Shown: positions 8,751 through 17,569, counted from the stretch's first letter. The stretch is 64,000 bases of DNA from an uncultured bacterium (GCA_937124615.1 CAKZKR010000113.1:1-64000); one strand, 5' to 3'. Numbers and translations are program-made. The notes: a model not told the origin generated them from the letters alone.

Positions 8751-9515
8751 ATGGCAGATAAAATTGATTATCAAATTTTTGGGGATGATATGCAGGCCGT
8801 GCAGATAACCTTGGACCCGGGCGAATCCGTCTTTGCAGAGGCGGGAGCAATGCTTTCAATGGATGATGGAATTGAGATGCAGACGAGTGCGGGAGGAATT
8901 ATGAAGGGGCTGAAACGTGTGCTAACCGGCGAGAGTTTCTTCATTACGAATTTTTATAATCAGGGCCATCAACGGGCAAGTGTAATTTTTTCGGCACCAT
9001 ATCCGGGGAAGATTATTCCGATTGATTTGAAGGTGTTTGAGGGGACTTTTATTTGCCAGAAGGATGCGTTTTTGTGTGCGGCGGGAGGAGTGGAAGTAAC
9101 ACCGACATTGGTGAAGAAGATAGGGGTTGGTTTGTTTGGCGGGGAAGGGTTTGTTTTGCAGAAAATTGTGGGTGATGGGTTTGCTTTTGTGCATATTGGC
9201 GGGACGGTGTTGGAGCGGGAATTATCGGGGGGAGAGACGCTTCGGGTGGATACGGGTTGTATTGCGGGCTTTACCTCTACCATTAAATACGACATTCAGT
9301 TTATGTCAGGTTTTAAGAATATGTTATTTGGAGGGGAAGGAATGTTCCTTGCCACTTTGCAAGGACCGGGGAAGGTCTATCTTCAAACTTTGCCTTTTTC
9401 GCGTCTTGCGGACCGTATTATTATAGCCTCTCGTAAAAATCGTGAGGAAACGAATATCGGCGGAGGAGGCAAAGGGTTGTTGGGACGAATGATAGGGGGA
9501 GGTGGTGGCTTCTAA
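8751..9515 (+). CDS. AIM24/TIGR00266 family protein
   Basis: A 254-residue soluble protein of the TIGR00266 (AIM24-like) family: a Gly-rich double-stranded beta-helix fold with the family hallmarks DPGESVFAEAGAMLSMD near the N terminus and HIGGTV, VDTGCIAGF and a Gly-rich tail (GGGGKGLLGRMIGGGG) further on. The family is widespread in bacteria and yeast mitochondria; no biochemical function is established. AAGGA at 8738-8742 precedes the ATG. The downstream NUDIX gene begins within a base of the stop, so the two are probably co-transcribed. Confidence 0.85.
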   Translation: MADKIDYQIFGDDMQAVQITLDPGESVFAEAGAMLSMDDGIEMQTSAGGIMKGLKRVLTGESFFITNFYNQGHQRASVIFSAPYPGKIIPIDLKVFEGTFICQKDAFLCAAGGVEVTPTLVKKIGVGLFGGEGFVLQKIVGDGFAFVHIGGTVLERELSGGETLRVDTGCIAGFTSTIKYDIQFMSGFKNMLFGGEGMFLATLQGPGKVYLQTLPFSRLADRIIIASRKNREETNIGGGGKGLLGRMIGGGGGF

Positions 9516-9516
9516 T

Positions 9517-10056
9517 ATGGAACAGTGGAAAGATTCAAAGGTAATTTATCAGGGAAAAATTGTAAATGTCCGGACGGGGGAAGTTTCATTAGAGGATGGA
9601 AAGAGTGCGTTTCGAGAGGTGATAGAACATCCGGGGGGTGTTTGTGTCGCGATGCTGGATAAGGACGAAGTTATATTGGTTCGACAGTTTCGTATTGCAA
9701 TTGGTAAATATATTTTGGAGGCGCCGGCAGGTAAGTTGGAAGGGAAAGACGACCCGATGGAACGGGCACGAAAGGAAATGGAGGAGGAAACGGGGTATCG
9801 AGCGGGGATATTTGAATATTTAGGGTCTGCTTATTCATCGGTGGGATATTGTTCGGAGATAATACATTTTTATTTTGCTACTGATTTAGAGTATGTTGGG
9901 ACGAAACCGGATGATGACGAGAATATAGAAATAGTAAAGATGCCGTTGAAGGTGGTGAAGGAGAAGTTACGCACTTTTTGGTTTGAGGATAGCAAGACAT
10001 ATATTGCTTTACAGGCAATGCTTTATCGTCTTCAAGGAAGGGAGAGTAACTGTTGA
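9517..10056 (+). CDS. NUDIX hydrolase, ADP-ribose pyrophosphatase-like
   Basis: A protein of about 179 residues. The NUDIX box is seen as GKLEGKDDPMERARKEMEEE followed by TGY. It matches G-x5-E-x7-RE-U-x-EE-x-G-U with conservative changes (first Glu to Asp, Arg to Lys), and is preceded by the APAG motif typical of ADP-ribose pyrophosphatases of the NudF type. The likely role is hydrolysis of ADP-ribose or another nucleoside diphosphate-linked metabolite. I prefer the ATG at 9517 over the GTG at 9502: it has GGGGGAGG about 12 bases upstream, whereas the GTG lies inside that sequence. The last 206 bases (9851-10056) lie inside the duplicated unit and recur at 13726-13931 with one Ile-to-Val change. 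Confidence 0.85.
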   Translation: MEQWKDSKVIYQGKIVNVRTGEVSLEDGKSAFREVIEHPGGVCVAMLDKDEVILVRQFRIAIGKYILEAPAGKLEGKDDPMERARKEMEEETGYRAGIFEYLGSAYSSVGYCSEIIHFYFATDLEYVGTKPDDDENIEIVKMPLKVVKEKLRTFWFEDSKTYIALQAMLYRLQGRESNC

Positions 10057-10128
10057 GAGGAAAAGAGTTTTTTATATGGTATAAGGAATGCTTGCTGTAA
10101 TCCAGTTTAACATCTAACTCACCATGAG

Positions 10129-10162
10129 GCTCTGTGTTCTCTCTGTGGTTCTTTTTTTTCAC
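10129..10162. repeat. CACAGAG-type low-complexity repeat (copy 1)
   Basis: On the minus strand this reads GAACCACAGAGAGAACACAG followed by AG, a short-period run resembling CACAGAG/ACACAG intergenic repeats I have seen in other environmental bacterial genomes. It lies between the convergent NUDIX and YceI genes. An identical copy falls at 14004-14037 because of the duplication. Confidence 0.35.
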
Positions 10163-10199
10163 CGCGGTAAGCAGGAACAAAGAAGATATGTTTATTTTT

Positions 10200-10790
10200 C
10201 TATTTTTTTCTGCTTCAATGCCGACAGTGAGAACTACTTCATCTCCGATTTGTGTAGGTAAATATTTTGTCATACCGAAATCGCTTCTTTTGATAGTAAA
10301 AACGGCTTCAAAGCCGATTCGTTCCTCATGGTTTCTTCCTTTTCCGGCACCGACCCATTTTGCTTCCAATTCAATAGGTTTATCTACACCAAGCAGGGTT
10401 AGTATCCCTTTTATTCGATAACGATTTTCTTCTATATGTTCCCACGATGTGCTTTTGAATTTGGCTTCAGGGAATTTCTCGACATCGAAAAAATCGGGAC
10501 TTCGTAGATGTTCATCTCGTTTATTGTTTAATGTATTTATACTGTTTGTTTTGACTGTAATTGTAATGGATGCGTTTTCTACATGTTCTGGGTCAAATTG
10601 TATTTTCACCAGAAATCTCGCTGAAAGCCCCATATGCAGGACTGATAGCTAAGTGTAGTACCCTAAACCACACTGTGGAATGTACAGGGTCCATTTTATA
10701 ACTGGTTACATTTGCACTCAGACCTGATGATGTAGTGATAAGCAAGAAAAAAATATATAAAATACACCTATTATACTTTGTTGCAAACAT
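10200..10790 (-). pseudogene. YceI-like exported lipid-binding protein, frameshifted (copy 1)
   Basis: The YceI fold is split over two frames. The first frame (10790 to about 10600) gives a signal peptide (CILYIFFLLITTSSGLSA) and YKMDPVHSTVWFRVLHL. The second (from about 10606) continues IQFDPEHVENASITITVKT, then RDEHLRSPDFFDVEKFPEAKF and ends near VGIEAEK. The break sits at a run of four A (10603-10606); one A fewer would read SGEIQFDPE. The family's normal ending (EAEKK-stop) is also lost at a run of seven A (10203-10209), where one more A would give a TAG at 10200-10202. The tail of the second frame to 9878 is antisense to the NUDIX gene and not real. YceI proteins bind isoprenoid-like lipids in the periplasm. 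Both breaks recur in copy 2. A decayed gene, or a homopolymer error shared by both copies, would explain this. Confidence 0.75.
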
Positions 10791-10873
10791 TTTCTATCCC
10801 TTTCTTTTTTTACTTATGAAACAGATAGATGAAAAAAAATATTTCATGCGAGAGAGCAAAAAAGGAAATATTG

Positions 10874-12334
10874 TTATTGTACGGTATATCTTGTTTTTAC
10901 ATAGATGAAAATAAGAGAAGCAAGGAGACCTGTTAGTAAGAACAAAGTAAGGGAAAATGTGGCAGGGACTTTATAGTCCGGTTCCATATCAATGGGATAA
11001 AAATGGGCTTTTAAACGAATGTCTTTTGTTATTTCCACAGTCAAGTTCTTTCGAGATGTACAAAAATCTCCTTCCCATCCTGTAAAAATATACCCTGGTT
11101 TTTCCTTCACCTGAATATTAACAATATCCCCCTCAGTGTATCCGCAATCCTTCTTTGGGATAATGATTATTTCGTCTTCAAGATGGATATTAGAAGTAAC
11201 TTGTAGTTTCAGGTTTTGTTTTAATTTATACCGCATAATCCGAGGGATTACCCCTCGTGCGAGACTGTATCCAACCCAGGATTTTTCATTGTCTCGCCAA
11301 TCCGCTCTTTTGCTCGCTATCGAGGCAGAGAAATTATCTGTAATTCCTTCAAGGATGCCCAACGGGATAATATAAAGATCCTTTGTAACAAAGGTTAACT
11401 CTATTCCAGCATATCCTGTACGATTCTCTGTTATAAGTAACCAACCAATATTTGGATATTCAATAGCACTCCGCACTTCGTTATAGGAGGTGCGTCCAAT
11501 AACAATGACATCTAAAGGCTCTGTTCGTGGAGATATAACCAAATGAGCACCAAGATTATTGATTCTATCGTCTGTAGCCCAACAGATATAATCTTCAGTA
11601 AACCAAAAAGTTGTTAGGCGAAATAAAGATTGTGTTTTTAACGCTGGAGGAAGAGATGGGTCGAGGTTGTAATCCGTAACATCCAACCATGTATCTCCAT
11701 CATCTTTGCTTTTGAAGATTTTGGATTCTTGGCGTCTATCACCTGAGGATAAATACCAATGTCCTGTGTAGGGGTCAACCTGAATGGTATGAAAATGACG
11801 AACTTCTGGGGATTCGGAGCCACGCGCCCGTTGATAAAATACAATATCCCAAGAGGCACCTCCATTTTTAGAACGGAATACACGGGCATATGGGTCTGTA
11901 TCCCTGCAATATTCGGCTATCATTATAACCCCATCTTTTTCATCGACACTCCATGTTCCCAACCAACCCAAGACTTCACCTGTTTGGCTCCACCTTCTTT
12001 GGACTTTATTAAAATACCATAATTCTCTATAGGGGTTACTTATAGATAAAAGAGAACCGTTTTGAGTTGTGTATACATGATTAGAAAAAAAGTTTTGAAG
12101 GTAAATGGTTTCAACTATGTTCCCGTCATGAGTTATTTTTCTCAGGATGTTATTTTGAGGATAATTGAACACCCATATATTATTATCAGAGGTATGTTCT
12201 CCAAATTGATAGGAATTGTCAAAGTTGTCTTGATTTACTTCGAGTGTGTAAGGGGTATCATCGATAAAGAAGCAAAATTGATAATTAATACCTCTAAAGA
12301 GAATAAGTGTTAATGTTAACAGAGTAGCACTCAT
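10874..12334 (-). CDS. Exported BNR/Asp-box propeller protein with InlB-type repeat and C-terminal membrane anchor (copy 1)
   Basis: About 486 residues. A hydrophobic N terminus (LLTLTLILF) suggests export. The middle looks like a beta-propeller with sialidase/sortilin-type Asp-box motifs (RSKNGGASWDIVF, KSKDDGDTWLDV). Residues about 380-450 resemble a divergent InlB B-repeat (GDIVNIQVKEKPGYIFTGWE ending in LKAHFYP). A transmembrane helix (FSLTLFLLTGLLASLIFIYV) and a short basic tail end the protein. No sialidase catalytic residues were identified, so I would call it a surface binding protein of unknown ligand. The ATG at 12334 is preferred to the TTG at 12337; no strong ribosome binding site is visible. 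It sits between YceI and the prepilin gene on the same strand. Confidence 0.7.
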   Translation of the reverse strand: MSATLLTLTLILFRGINYQFCFFIDDTPYTLEVNQDNFDNSYQFGEHTSDNNIWVFNYPQNNILRKITHDGNIVETIYLQNFFSNHVYTTQNGSLLSISNPYRELWYFNKVQRRWSQTGEVLGWLGTWSVDEKDGVIMIAEYCRDTDPYARVFRSKNGGASWDIVFYQRARGSESPEVRHFHTIQVDPYTGHWYLSSGDRRQESKIFKSKDDGDTWLDVTDYNLDPSLPPALKTQSLFRLTTFWFTEDYICWATDDRINNLGAHLVISPRTEPLDVIVIGRTSYNEVRSAIEYPNIGWLLITENRTGYAGIELTFVTKDLYIIPLGILEGITDNFSASIASKRADWRDNEKSWVGYSLARGVIPRIMRYKLKQNLKLQVTSNIHLEDEIIIIPKKDCGYTEGDIVNIQVKEKPGYIFTGWEGDFCTSRKNLTVEITKDIRLKAHFYPIDMEPDYKVPATFSLTLFLLTGLLASLIFIYVKTRYTVQ

Positions 12335-12465
12335 CAAATAGAAGTATTCCGTTCAGTAGTTTTTTATCCTTTTTATAAATAATTACAAAACATCTTAGTG
12401 CCACTGCTAAAAATATATAAAAAGAACAAACTTATTTTCAAATTATTTGCAAATCTAAAAAGAAA

Positions 12466-12498
12466 CCCTGCCTTTGCCTTTTACTCGCTCAGGCAGGG
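12466..12498 (-). terminator. Intrinsic terminator of the prepilin gene (copy 1)
   Basis: Arms CCCTGCCT (12466-12473) and AGGCAGGG (12491-12498), followed on the minus strand by a TTTCTTTTTAG tract. It lies 29 bases past the prepilin stop codon and separates it from the propeller gene. Confidence 0.8.
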
Positions 12499-12526
12499 CC
12501 ATAATGATGAAACTCAATAAAGAAGA

Positions 12527-13564
12527 CTACGTTGCATCAAACAAGGACATGATGTTAGCCACACCTTGATTGATGGGTTGTTTTGTTGGATAGCGAATGA
12601 ATTCTACATGCCCATCCAGATATAACACATTGCATCCACCTGGTATATGGTTGAACAGTACGGTGGTTCCACCTGCACCTAATTGGTCTAACATAATGAA
12701 AATTTCACTTTGTGCTTGGGCTGTTGCAGAAGGATTATTAATATCCGTAATCATGAACCGTTCAATACCTTCCCGAAGGCGATATACCGTATTTGAACCA
12801 CCATTTCCATAGCCTACGAGTAGAGAACCAGAAACATCTCCATCAACAGCCGCATTCAAATCAGCAATCTGAGCCGGAGTTGGTTGCCCGTGAGAAGATG
12901 CCGTTGTCATCGCAGCTACACCATTAGGATGATTTAGTGCCATTTGGGCAATTGCAAGGGGCAATTGTGCCGCAACAAGTGTGGTTCCTGTTAATGGAGG
13001 ACCTCCAATTAGGTTAACAAATGTTTGAACTTCAGGAGGGAGAGAATTAAGGGGAACTAAATCGTTGGGATTGTCTCCCATCCGGTCAAAGACCCAGCCG
13101 AAGTAAGCATAACTGGCGTCTATAACATTGACTCCTGTTCCTCCACCTAAATAGTAGCCAAAATGAAAATCATCTGGCGTAATTCCCAATACAGGGAAGG
13201 AATCCCCTTTCAGGGTATCATTTACTGTATCTTGAGCATCCGAAGGGCAGATAACAATAGATGGATCCGTCAAATACTCTGGATAAATAGCCTTTACCTT
13301 TGGTCCTGCTGCTATAAATAAATTCCATTGTCCGTTATCTTCTCTCTGTGCTGCTTCTAACTCTAATGGGGGGAAGCGTTCTCCTTTCGATTCATTAGAA
13401 TACATTTTGAAAACAAGTCCCCATTGTTTCAGATTGTTCTGGCAACTGGAACGACGTGCCGCTTCACGAGCACGGGCTAATGCAGGCAATAATATCGCCG
13501 CGAGAATACCTATAATTGCTATGACAACCAGCAATTCAATGAGTGTAAAACCATGTTTTTTCAT
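12527..13564 (-). CDS. Prepilin-like protein with GFTLIE head and H-x10-DG tail motif (copy 1)
   Basis: A 345-residue type II secretion/pseudopilin-like protein of the family (DUF1559-like) abundant in Planctomycetes and relatives. A prepilin peptidase site is seen as [19 protein letters not shown], cut between Gly and Phe, followed by the hydrophobic helix and [20 protein letters not shown]. The C terminus carries [18 protein letters not shown], an H-x10-DG version of the H-x9-DG motif. The start at 13564 is chosen because AAGGAGG lies 6 bases upstream and it places the cleavage site correctly; the longer frame to 13639 would begin inside another Shine-Dalgarno sequence. It is expected to be inserted in the inner membrane and assembled in a pseudopilus or surface fibre. 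It has its own promoter and terminator. Confidence 0.9.
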   Translation of the reverse strand: MKKHGFTLIELLVVIAIIGILAAILLPALARAREAARRSSCQNNLKQWGLVFKMYSNESKGERFPPLELEAAQREDNGQWNLFIAAGPKVKAIYPEYLTDPSIVICPSDAQDTVNDTLKGDSFPVLGITPDDFHFGYYLGGGTGVNVIDASYAYFGWVFDRMGDNPNDLVPLNSLPPEVQTFVNLIGGPPLTGTTLVAAQLPLAIAQMALNHPNGVAAMTTASSHGQPTPAQIADLNAAVDGDVSGSLLVGYGNGGSNTVYRLREGIERFMITDINNPSATAQAQSEIFIMLDQLGAGGTTVLFNHIPGGCNVLYLDGHVEFIRYPTKQPINQGVANIMSLFDAT

Positions 13565-13616
13565 AAAATACCTCCTTCTTACTTGTAAAAGTACTCCATT
13601 ATTTAAGATATAATTG

Positions 13617-13659
13617 AGAGAAATATTAATTCGATTCACCTCCTTTCTATCATTTCTCT
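13617..13659 (-). promoter_or_regulatory. 5' leader hairpin exposing a start-less Shine-Dalgarno sequence (copy 1)
   Basis: On the minus strand, arms AGAGAAAT (13659-13652) and ATTTCTCT (13624-13617) enclose GAAAGGAGG (13647-13639). No usable start codon follows at normal spacing; the real start is 75 bases further on with its own AAGGAGG. The predicted transcription start is at about 13659, so the hairpin forms the very 5' end. This resembles the STAB-SD element that stabilises the cry3A mRNA. Confidence 0.55.
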
Positions 13660-13665
13660 AATAAA

Positions 13666-13694
13666 ATTATAATACAAATATTAATAAATGTCAA
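13666..13694 (-). promoter_or_regulatory. Perfect sigma70 promoter of the prepilin gene (copy 1)
   Basis: Minus strand TTGACA (13694-13689), 17-base spacer, TATAAT (13671-13666): both boxes and spacing are full consensus, suggesting strong constitutive expression. Only about 30 bases upstream of the -35 box are kept within the duplicated unit. Confidence 0.85.
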
Positions 13695-13725
13695 TGTTTT
13701 TTTGTATAAAACAAAGACCATTTTA

Positions 13726-13931
13726 GTTCGGAGATAATACATTTTTATTTTGCTACTGATTTAGAGTATGTTGGGACGAAACCGGATGATGACGAGAATG
13801 TAGAAATAGTAAAGATGCCGTTGAAGGTGGTGAAGGAGAAGTTACGCACTTTTTGGTTTGAGGATAGCAAGACATATATTGCTTTACAGGCAATGCTTTA
13901 TCGTCTTCAAGGAAGGGAGAGTAACTGTTGA
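13726..13931 (+). pseudogene. Truncated 3' remnant of the NUDIX hydrolase gene
   Basis: These 206 bases match the end of the NUDIX gene (9851-10056), including the stop codon at 13929-13931. They lack the start and the NUDIX box, so no active enzyme can be made. One substitution (ATA to GTA at 13800, Ile to Val) separates it from the intact gene. It marks the duplication joint: the sequence just before it is the upstream region of prepilin copy 1. Confidence 0.93.
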
Positions 13932-14003
13932 GAGGAAAAGAGTTTTTTATATGGTATAAGGAATGCTTGCTGTAATCCAGTTTAACATCTAACTCACCAT
14001 GAG

Positions 14004-14037
14004 GCTCTGTGTTCTCTCTGTGGTTCTTTTTTTTCAC
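14004..14037. repeat. CACAGAG-type low-complexity repeat (copy 2)
   Basis: Second copy of the short-period element at 10129-10162, here between the NUDIX remnant and YceI copy 2. Confidence 0.35.
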
Positions 14038-14074
14038 CGCGGTAAGCAGGAACAAAGAAGATATGTTTATTTTT

Positions 14075-14665
14075 CTATTTTTTTCTGCTTCAATGCCGAC
14101 AGTGAGAACTACTTCATCTCCGATTTGTGTAGGTAAATATTTTGTCATACCGAAATCGCTTCTTTTGATAGTAAAAACGGCTTCAAAGCCGATTCGTTCC
14201 TCATGGTTTCTTCCTTTTCCGGCACCGACCCATTTTGCTTCCAATTCAATAGGTTTATCTACACCAAGCAGGGTTAGTATCCCTTTTATTCGATAACGAT
14301 TTTCTTCTATATGTTCCCACGATGTGCTTTTGAATTTGGCTTCAGGGAATTTCTCGACATCGAAAAAATCGGGACTTCGTAGATGTTCATCTCGTTTATT
14401 GTTTAATGTATTTATACTGTTTGTTTTGACTGTAATTGTAATGGATGCGTTTTCTACATGTTCTGGGTCAAATTGTATTTTCACCAGAAATCTCGCTGAA
14501 AGCCCCATATGCAGGACTGATAGCTAAGTGTAGTACCCTAAACCACACTGTGGAATGTACAGGGTCCATTTTATAACTGGTTACATTTGCACTCAGACCT
14601 GATGATGTAGTGATAAGCAAGAAAAAAATATATAAAATACACCTATTATACTTTGTTGCAAACAT
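14075..14665 (-). pseudogene. YceI-like exported lipid-binding protein, frameshifted (copy 2)
   Basis: Second copy of the split YceI gene. It has the same signal peptide, the same frame break at the run of four A (14478-14481) and the same loss of the expected stop at the run of seven A (14078-14084). Because both lesions are shared, they either predate the duplication or reflect one consensus error. If the lesions are real, neither copy makes a full YceI protein unless ribosomal or transcriptional slippage restores the frame. Confidence 0.75.
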
Positions 14666-14748
14666 TTTCTATCCCTTTCTTTTTTTACTTATGAAACAGA
14701 TAGATGAAAAAAAATATTTCATGCGAGAGAGCAAAAAAGGAAATATTG

Positions 14749-16209
14749 TTATTGTACGGTATATCTTGTTTTTACATAGATGAAAATAAGAGAAGCAAGG
14801 AGACCTGTTAGTAAGAACAAAGTAAGGGAAAATGTGGCAGGGACTTTATAGTCCGGTTCCATATCAATGGGATAAAAATGGGCTTTTAAACGAATGTCTT
14901 TTGTTATTTCCACAGTCAAGTTCTTTCGAGATGTACAAAAATCTCCTTCCCATCCTGTAAAAATATACCCTGGTTTTTCCTTCACCTGAATATTAACAAT
15001 ATCCCCCTCAGTGTATCCGCAATCCTTCTTTGGGATAATGATTATTTCGTCTTCAAGATGGATATTAGAAGTAACTTGTAGTTTCAGGTTTTGTTTTAAT
15101 TTATACCGCATAATCCGAGGGATTACCCCTCGTGCGAGACTGTATCCAACCCAGGATTTTTCATTGTCTCGCCAATCCGCTCTTTTGCTCGCTATCGAGG
15201 CAGAGAAATTATCTGTAATTCCTTCAAGGATGCCCAACGGGATAATATAAAGATCCTTTGTAACAAAGGTTAACTCTATTCCAGCATATCCTGTACGATT
15301 CTCTGTTATAAGTAACCAACCAATATTTGGATATTCAATAGCACTCCGCACTTCGTTATAGGAGGTGCGTCCAATAACAATGACATCTAAAGGCTCTGTT
15401 CGTGGAGATATAACCAAATGAGCACCAAGATTATTGATTCTATCGTCTGTAGCCCAACAGATATAATCTTCAGTAAACCAAAAAGTTGTTAGGCGAAATA
15501 AAGATTGTGTTTTTAACGCTGGAGGAAGAGATGGGTCGAGGTTGTAATCCGTAACATCCAACCATGTATCTCCATCATCTTTGCTTTTGAAGATTTTGGA
15601 TTCTTGGCGTCTATCACCTGAGGATAAATACCAATGTCCTGTGTAGGGGTCAACCTGAATGGTATGAAAATGACGAACTTCTGGGGATTCGGAGCCACGC
15701 GCCCGTTGATAAAATACAATATCCCAAGAGGCACCTCCATTTTTAGAACGGAATACACGGGCATATGGGTCTGTATCCCTGCAATATTCGGCTATCATTA
15801 TAACCCCATCTTTTTCATCGACACTCCATGTTCCCAACCAACCCAAGACTTCACCTGTTTGGCTCCACCTTCTTTGGACTTTATTAAAATACCATAATTC
15901 TCTATAGGGGTTACTTATAGATAAAAGAGAACCGTTTTGAGTTGTGTATACATGATTAGAAAAAAAGTTTTGAAGGTAAATGGTTTCAACTATGTTCCCG
16001 TCATGAGTTATTTTTCTCAGGATGTTATTTTGAGGATAATTGAACACCCATATATTATTATCAGAGGTATGTTCTCCAAATTGATAGGAATTGTCAAAGT
16101 TGTCTTGATTTACTTCGAGTGTGTAAGGGGTATCATCGATAAAGAAGCAAAATTGATAATTAATACCTCTAAAGAGAATAAGTGTTAATGTTAACAGAGT
16201 AGCACTCAT
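14749..16209 (-). CDS. Exported BNR/Asp-box propeller protein with InlB-type repeat (copy 2)
   Basis: Protein sequence identical to the copy at 10874-12334: hydrophobic N terminus, propeller with Asp-box-like motifs (SKNGGASW, SKDDGDTW), divergent InlB-type repeat and a C-terminal membrane helix. The absence of any amino-acid change points to a recent duplication. Function unknown; probably envelope-attached with the propeller outside the cytoplasm. Confidence 0.7.
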   Translation of the reverse strand: MSATLLTLTLILFRGINYQFCFFIDDTPYTLEVNQDNFDNSYQFGEHTSDNNIWVFNYPQNNILRKITHDGNIVETIYLQNFFSNHVYTTQNGSLLSISNPYRELWYFNKVQRRWSQTGEVLGWLGTWSVDEKDGVIMIAEYCRDTDPYARVFRSKNGGASWDIVFYQRARGSESPEVRHFHTIQVDPYTGHWYLSSGDRRQESKIFKSKDDGDTWLDVTDYNLDPSLPPALKTQSLFRLTTFWFTEDYICWATDDRINNLGAHLVISPRTEPLDVIVIGRTSYNEVRSAIEYPNIGWLLITENRTGYAGIELTFVTKDLYIIPLGILEGITDNFSASIASKRADWRDNEKSWVGYSLARGVIPRIMRYKLKQNLKLQVTSNIHLEDEIIIIPKKDCGYTEGDIVNIQVKEKPGYIFTGWEGDFCTSRKNLTVEITKDIRLKAHFYPIDMEPDYKVPATFSLTLFLLTGLLASLIFIYVKTRYTVQ

Positions 16210-16340
16210 CAAATAGAAGTATTCCGTTCAGTAGTTTTTTATCCTTTTTATAAATAATTACAAAACATCTTAGTGCCACTGCTAAAAATATATAAAAAGA
16301 ACAAACTTATTTTCAAATTATTTGCAAATCTAAAAAGAAA

Positions 16341-16373
16341 CCCTGCCTTTGCCTTTTACTCGCTCAGGCAGGG
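16341..16373 (-). terminator. Intrinsic terminator of the prepilin gene (copy 2)
   Basis: Same hairpin as copy 1 (arms CCCTGCCT and AGGCAGGG) followed on the minus strand by a T-rich tract. Confidence 0.8.
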
Positions 16374-16401
16374 CCATAATGATGAAACTCAATAAAGAAG
16401 A

Positions 16402-17439
16402 CTACGTTGCATCAAACAAGGACATGATGTTAGCCACACCTTGATTGATGGGTTGTTTTGTTGGATAGCGAATGAATTCTACATGCCCATCCAGATATAA
16501 CACATTGCATCCACCTGGTATATGGTTGAACAGTACGGTGGTTCCACCTGCACCTAATTGGTCTAACATAATGAAAATTTCACTTTGTGCTTGGGCTGTT
16601 GCAGAAGGATTATTAATATCCGTAATCATGAACCGTTCAATACCTTCCCGAAGGCGATATACCGTATTTGAACCACCATTTCCATAGCCTACGAGTAGAG
16701 AACCAGAAACATCTCCATCAACAGCCGCATTCAAATCAGCAATCTGAGCCGGAGTTGGTTGCCCGTGAGAAGATGCCGTTGTCATCGCAGCTACACCATT
16801 AGGATGATTTAGTGCCATTTGGGCAATTGCAAGGGGCAATTGTGCCGCAACAAGTGTGGTTCCTGTTAATGGAGGACCTCCAATTAGGTTAACAAATGTT
16901 TGAACTTCAGGAGGGAGAGAATTAAGGGGAACTAAATCGTTGGGATTGTCTCCCATCCGGTCAAAGACCCAGCCGAAGTAAGCATAACTGGCGTCTATAA
17001 CATTGACTCCTGTTCCTCCACCTAAATAGTAGCCAAAATGAAAATCATCTGGCGTAATTCCCAATACAGGGAAGGAATCCCCTTTCAGGGTATCATTTAC
17101 TGTATCTTGAGCATCCGAAGGGCAGATAACAATAGATGGATCCGTCAAATACTCTGGATAAATAGCCTTTACCTTTGGTCCTGCTGCTATAAATAAATTC
17201 CATTGTCCGTTATCTTCTCTCTGTGCTGCTTCTAACTCTAATGGGGGGAAGCGTTCTCCTTTCGATTCATTAGAATACATTTTGAAAACAAGTCCCCATT
17301 GTTTCAGATTGTTCTGGCAACTGGAACGACGTGCCGCTTCACGAGCACGGGCTAATGCAGGCAATAATATCGCCGCGAGAATACCTATAATTGCTATGAC
17401 AACCAGCAATTCAATGAGTGTAAAACCATGTTTTTTCAT
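16402..17439 (-). CDS. Prepilin-like protein with GFTLIE head and H-x10-DG tail motif (copy 2)
   Basis: Protein sequence identical to the copy at 12527-13564, with the same start (ATG at 17439, AAGGAGG upstream), GFTLIE cleavage site and C-terminal H-x10-DG motif. Its upstream region beyond 17600 is probably the ancestral one, whereas copy 1 is fused to the NUDIX remnant; the core promoter is intact in both. Confidence 0.9.
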   Translation of the reverse strand: MKKHGFTLIELLVVIAIIGILAAILLPALARAREAARRSSCQNNLKQWGLVFKMYSNESKGERFPPLELEAAQREDNGQWNLFIAAGPKVKAIYPEYLTDPSIVICPSDAQDTVNDTLKGDSFPVLGITPDDFHFGYYLGGGTGVNVIDASYAYFGWVFDRMGDNPNDLVPLNSLPPEVQTFVNLIGGPPLTGTTLVAAQLPLAIAQMALNHPNGVAAMTTASSHGQPTPAQIADLNAAVDGDVSGSLLVGYGNGGSNTVYRLREGIERFMITDINNPSATAQAQSEIFIMLDQLGAGGTTVLFNHIPGGCNVLYLDGHVEFIRYPTKQPINQGVANIMSLFDAT

Positions 17440-17491
17440 AAAATACCTCCTTCTTACTTGTAAAAGTACTCCATTATTTAAGATATAATTG

Positions 17492-17534
17492 AGAGAAATA
17501 TTAATTCGATTCACCTCCTTTCTATCATTTCTCT
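17492..17534 (-). promoter_or_regulatory. 5' leader hairpin exposing a start-less Shine-Dalgarno sequence (copy 2)
   Basis: Second copy: arms at 17534-17527 and 17499-17492 enclose GAAAGGAGG at 17522-17514, upstream of the prepilin start at 17439. Confidence 0.55.
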
Positions 17535-17540
17535 AATAAA

Positions 17541-17569
17541 ATTATAATACAAATATTAATAAATGTCAA
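17541..17569 (-). promoter_or_regulatory. Perfect sigma70 promoter of the prepilin gene (copy 2)
   Basis: TTGACA (17569-17564), 17-base spacer, TATAAT (17546-17541) on the minus strand, identical to copy 1. Confidence 0.85.

Larger units (their letters stand above)
9851..13725. repeat. Tandem duplication, copy 1 (3,875 bp)
   Basis: This block recurs head-to-tail at 13726-17600 at a constant offset of 3,875. The only difference I found is base 9925 (A) versus 13800 (G). The left edge lies inside the NUDIX gene; the right edge lies about 30 bases upstream of the prepilin -35 box. The bases flanking the two edges do not match (9850 T versus 13725 A; 13726 G versus 17601 A), so there is no visible junction homology. 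Confidence 0.97.

Noticed and set aside
9878-10199. C-terminal tail of the long minus-strand frame after YceI
   Set aside because: It runs antisense through the end of the NUDIX gene and a low-complexity repeat and only exists because the YceI stop is out of frame.
13580-13605. Six-codon frame (MEYFYK-stop) in the prepilin leader as a leader peptide
   Set aside because: The upstream Shine-Dalgarno sequence is too far away, and no second signal supports translation.
13565-13639. Upstream extension of the prepilin protein (start at a GTG)
   Set aside because: The GTG lies inside the GGAGGTG Shine-Dalgarno sequence and the extension would put the prepilin cleavage site in the middle of the protein.
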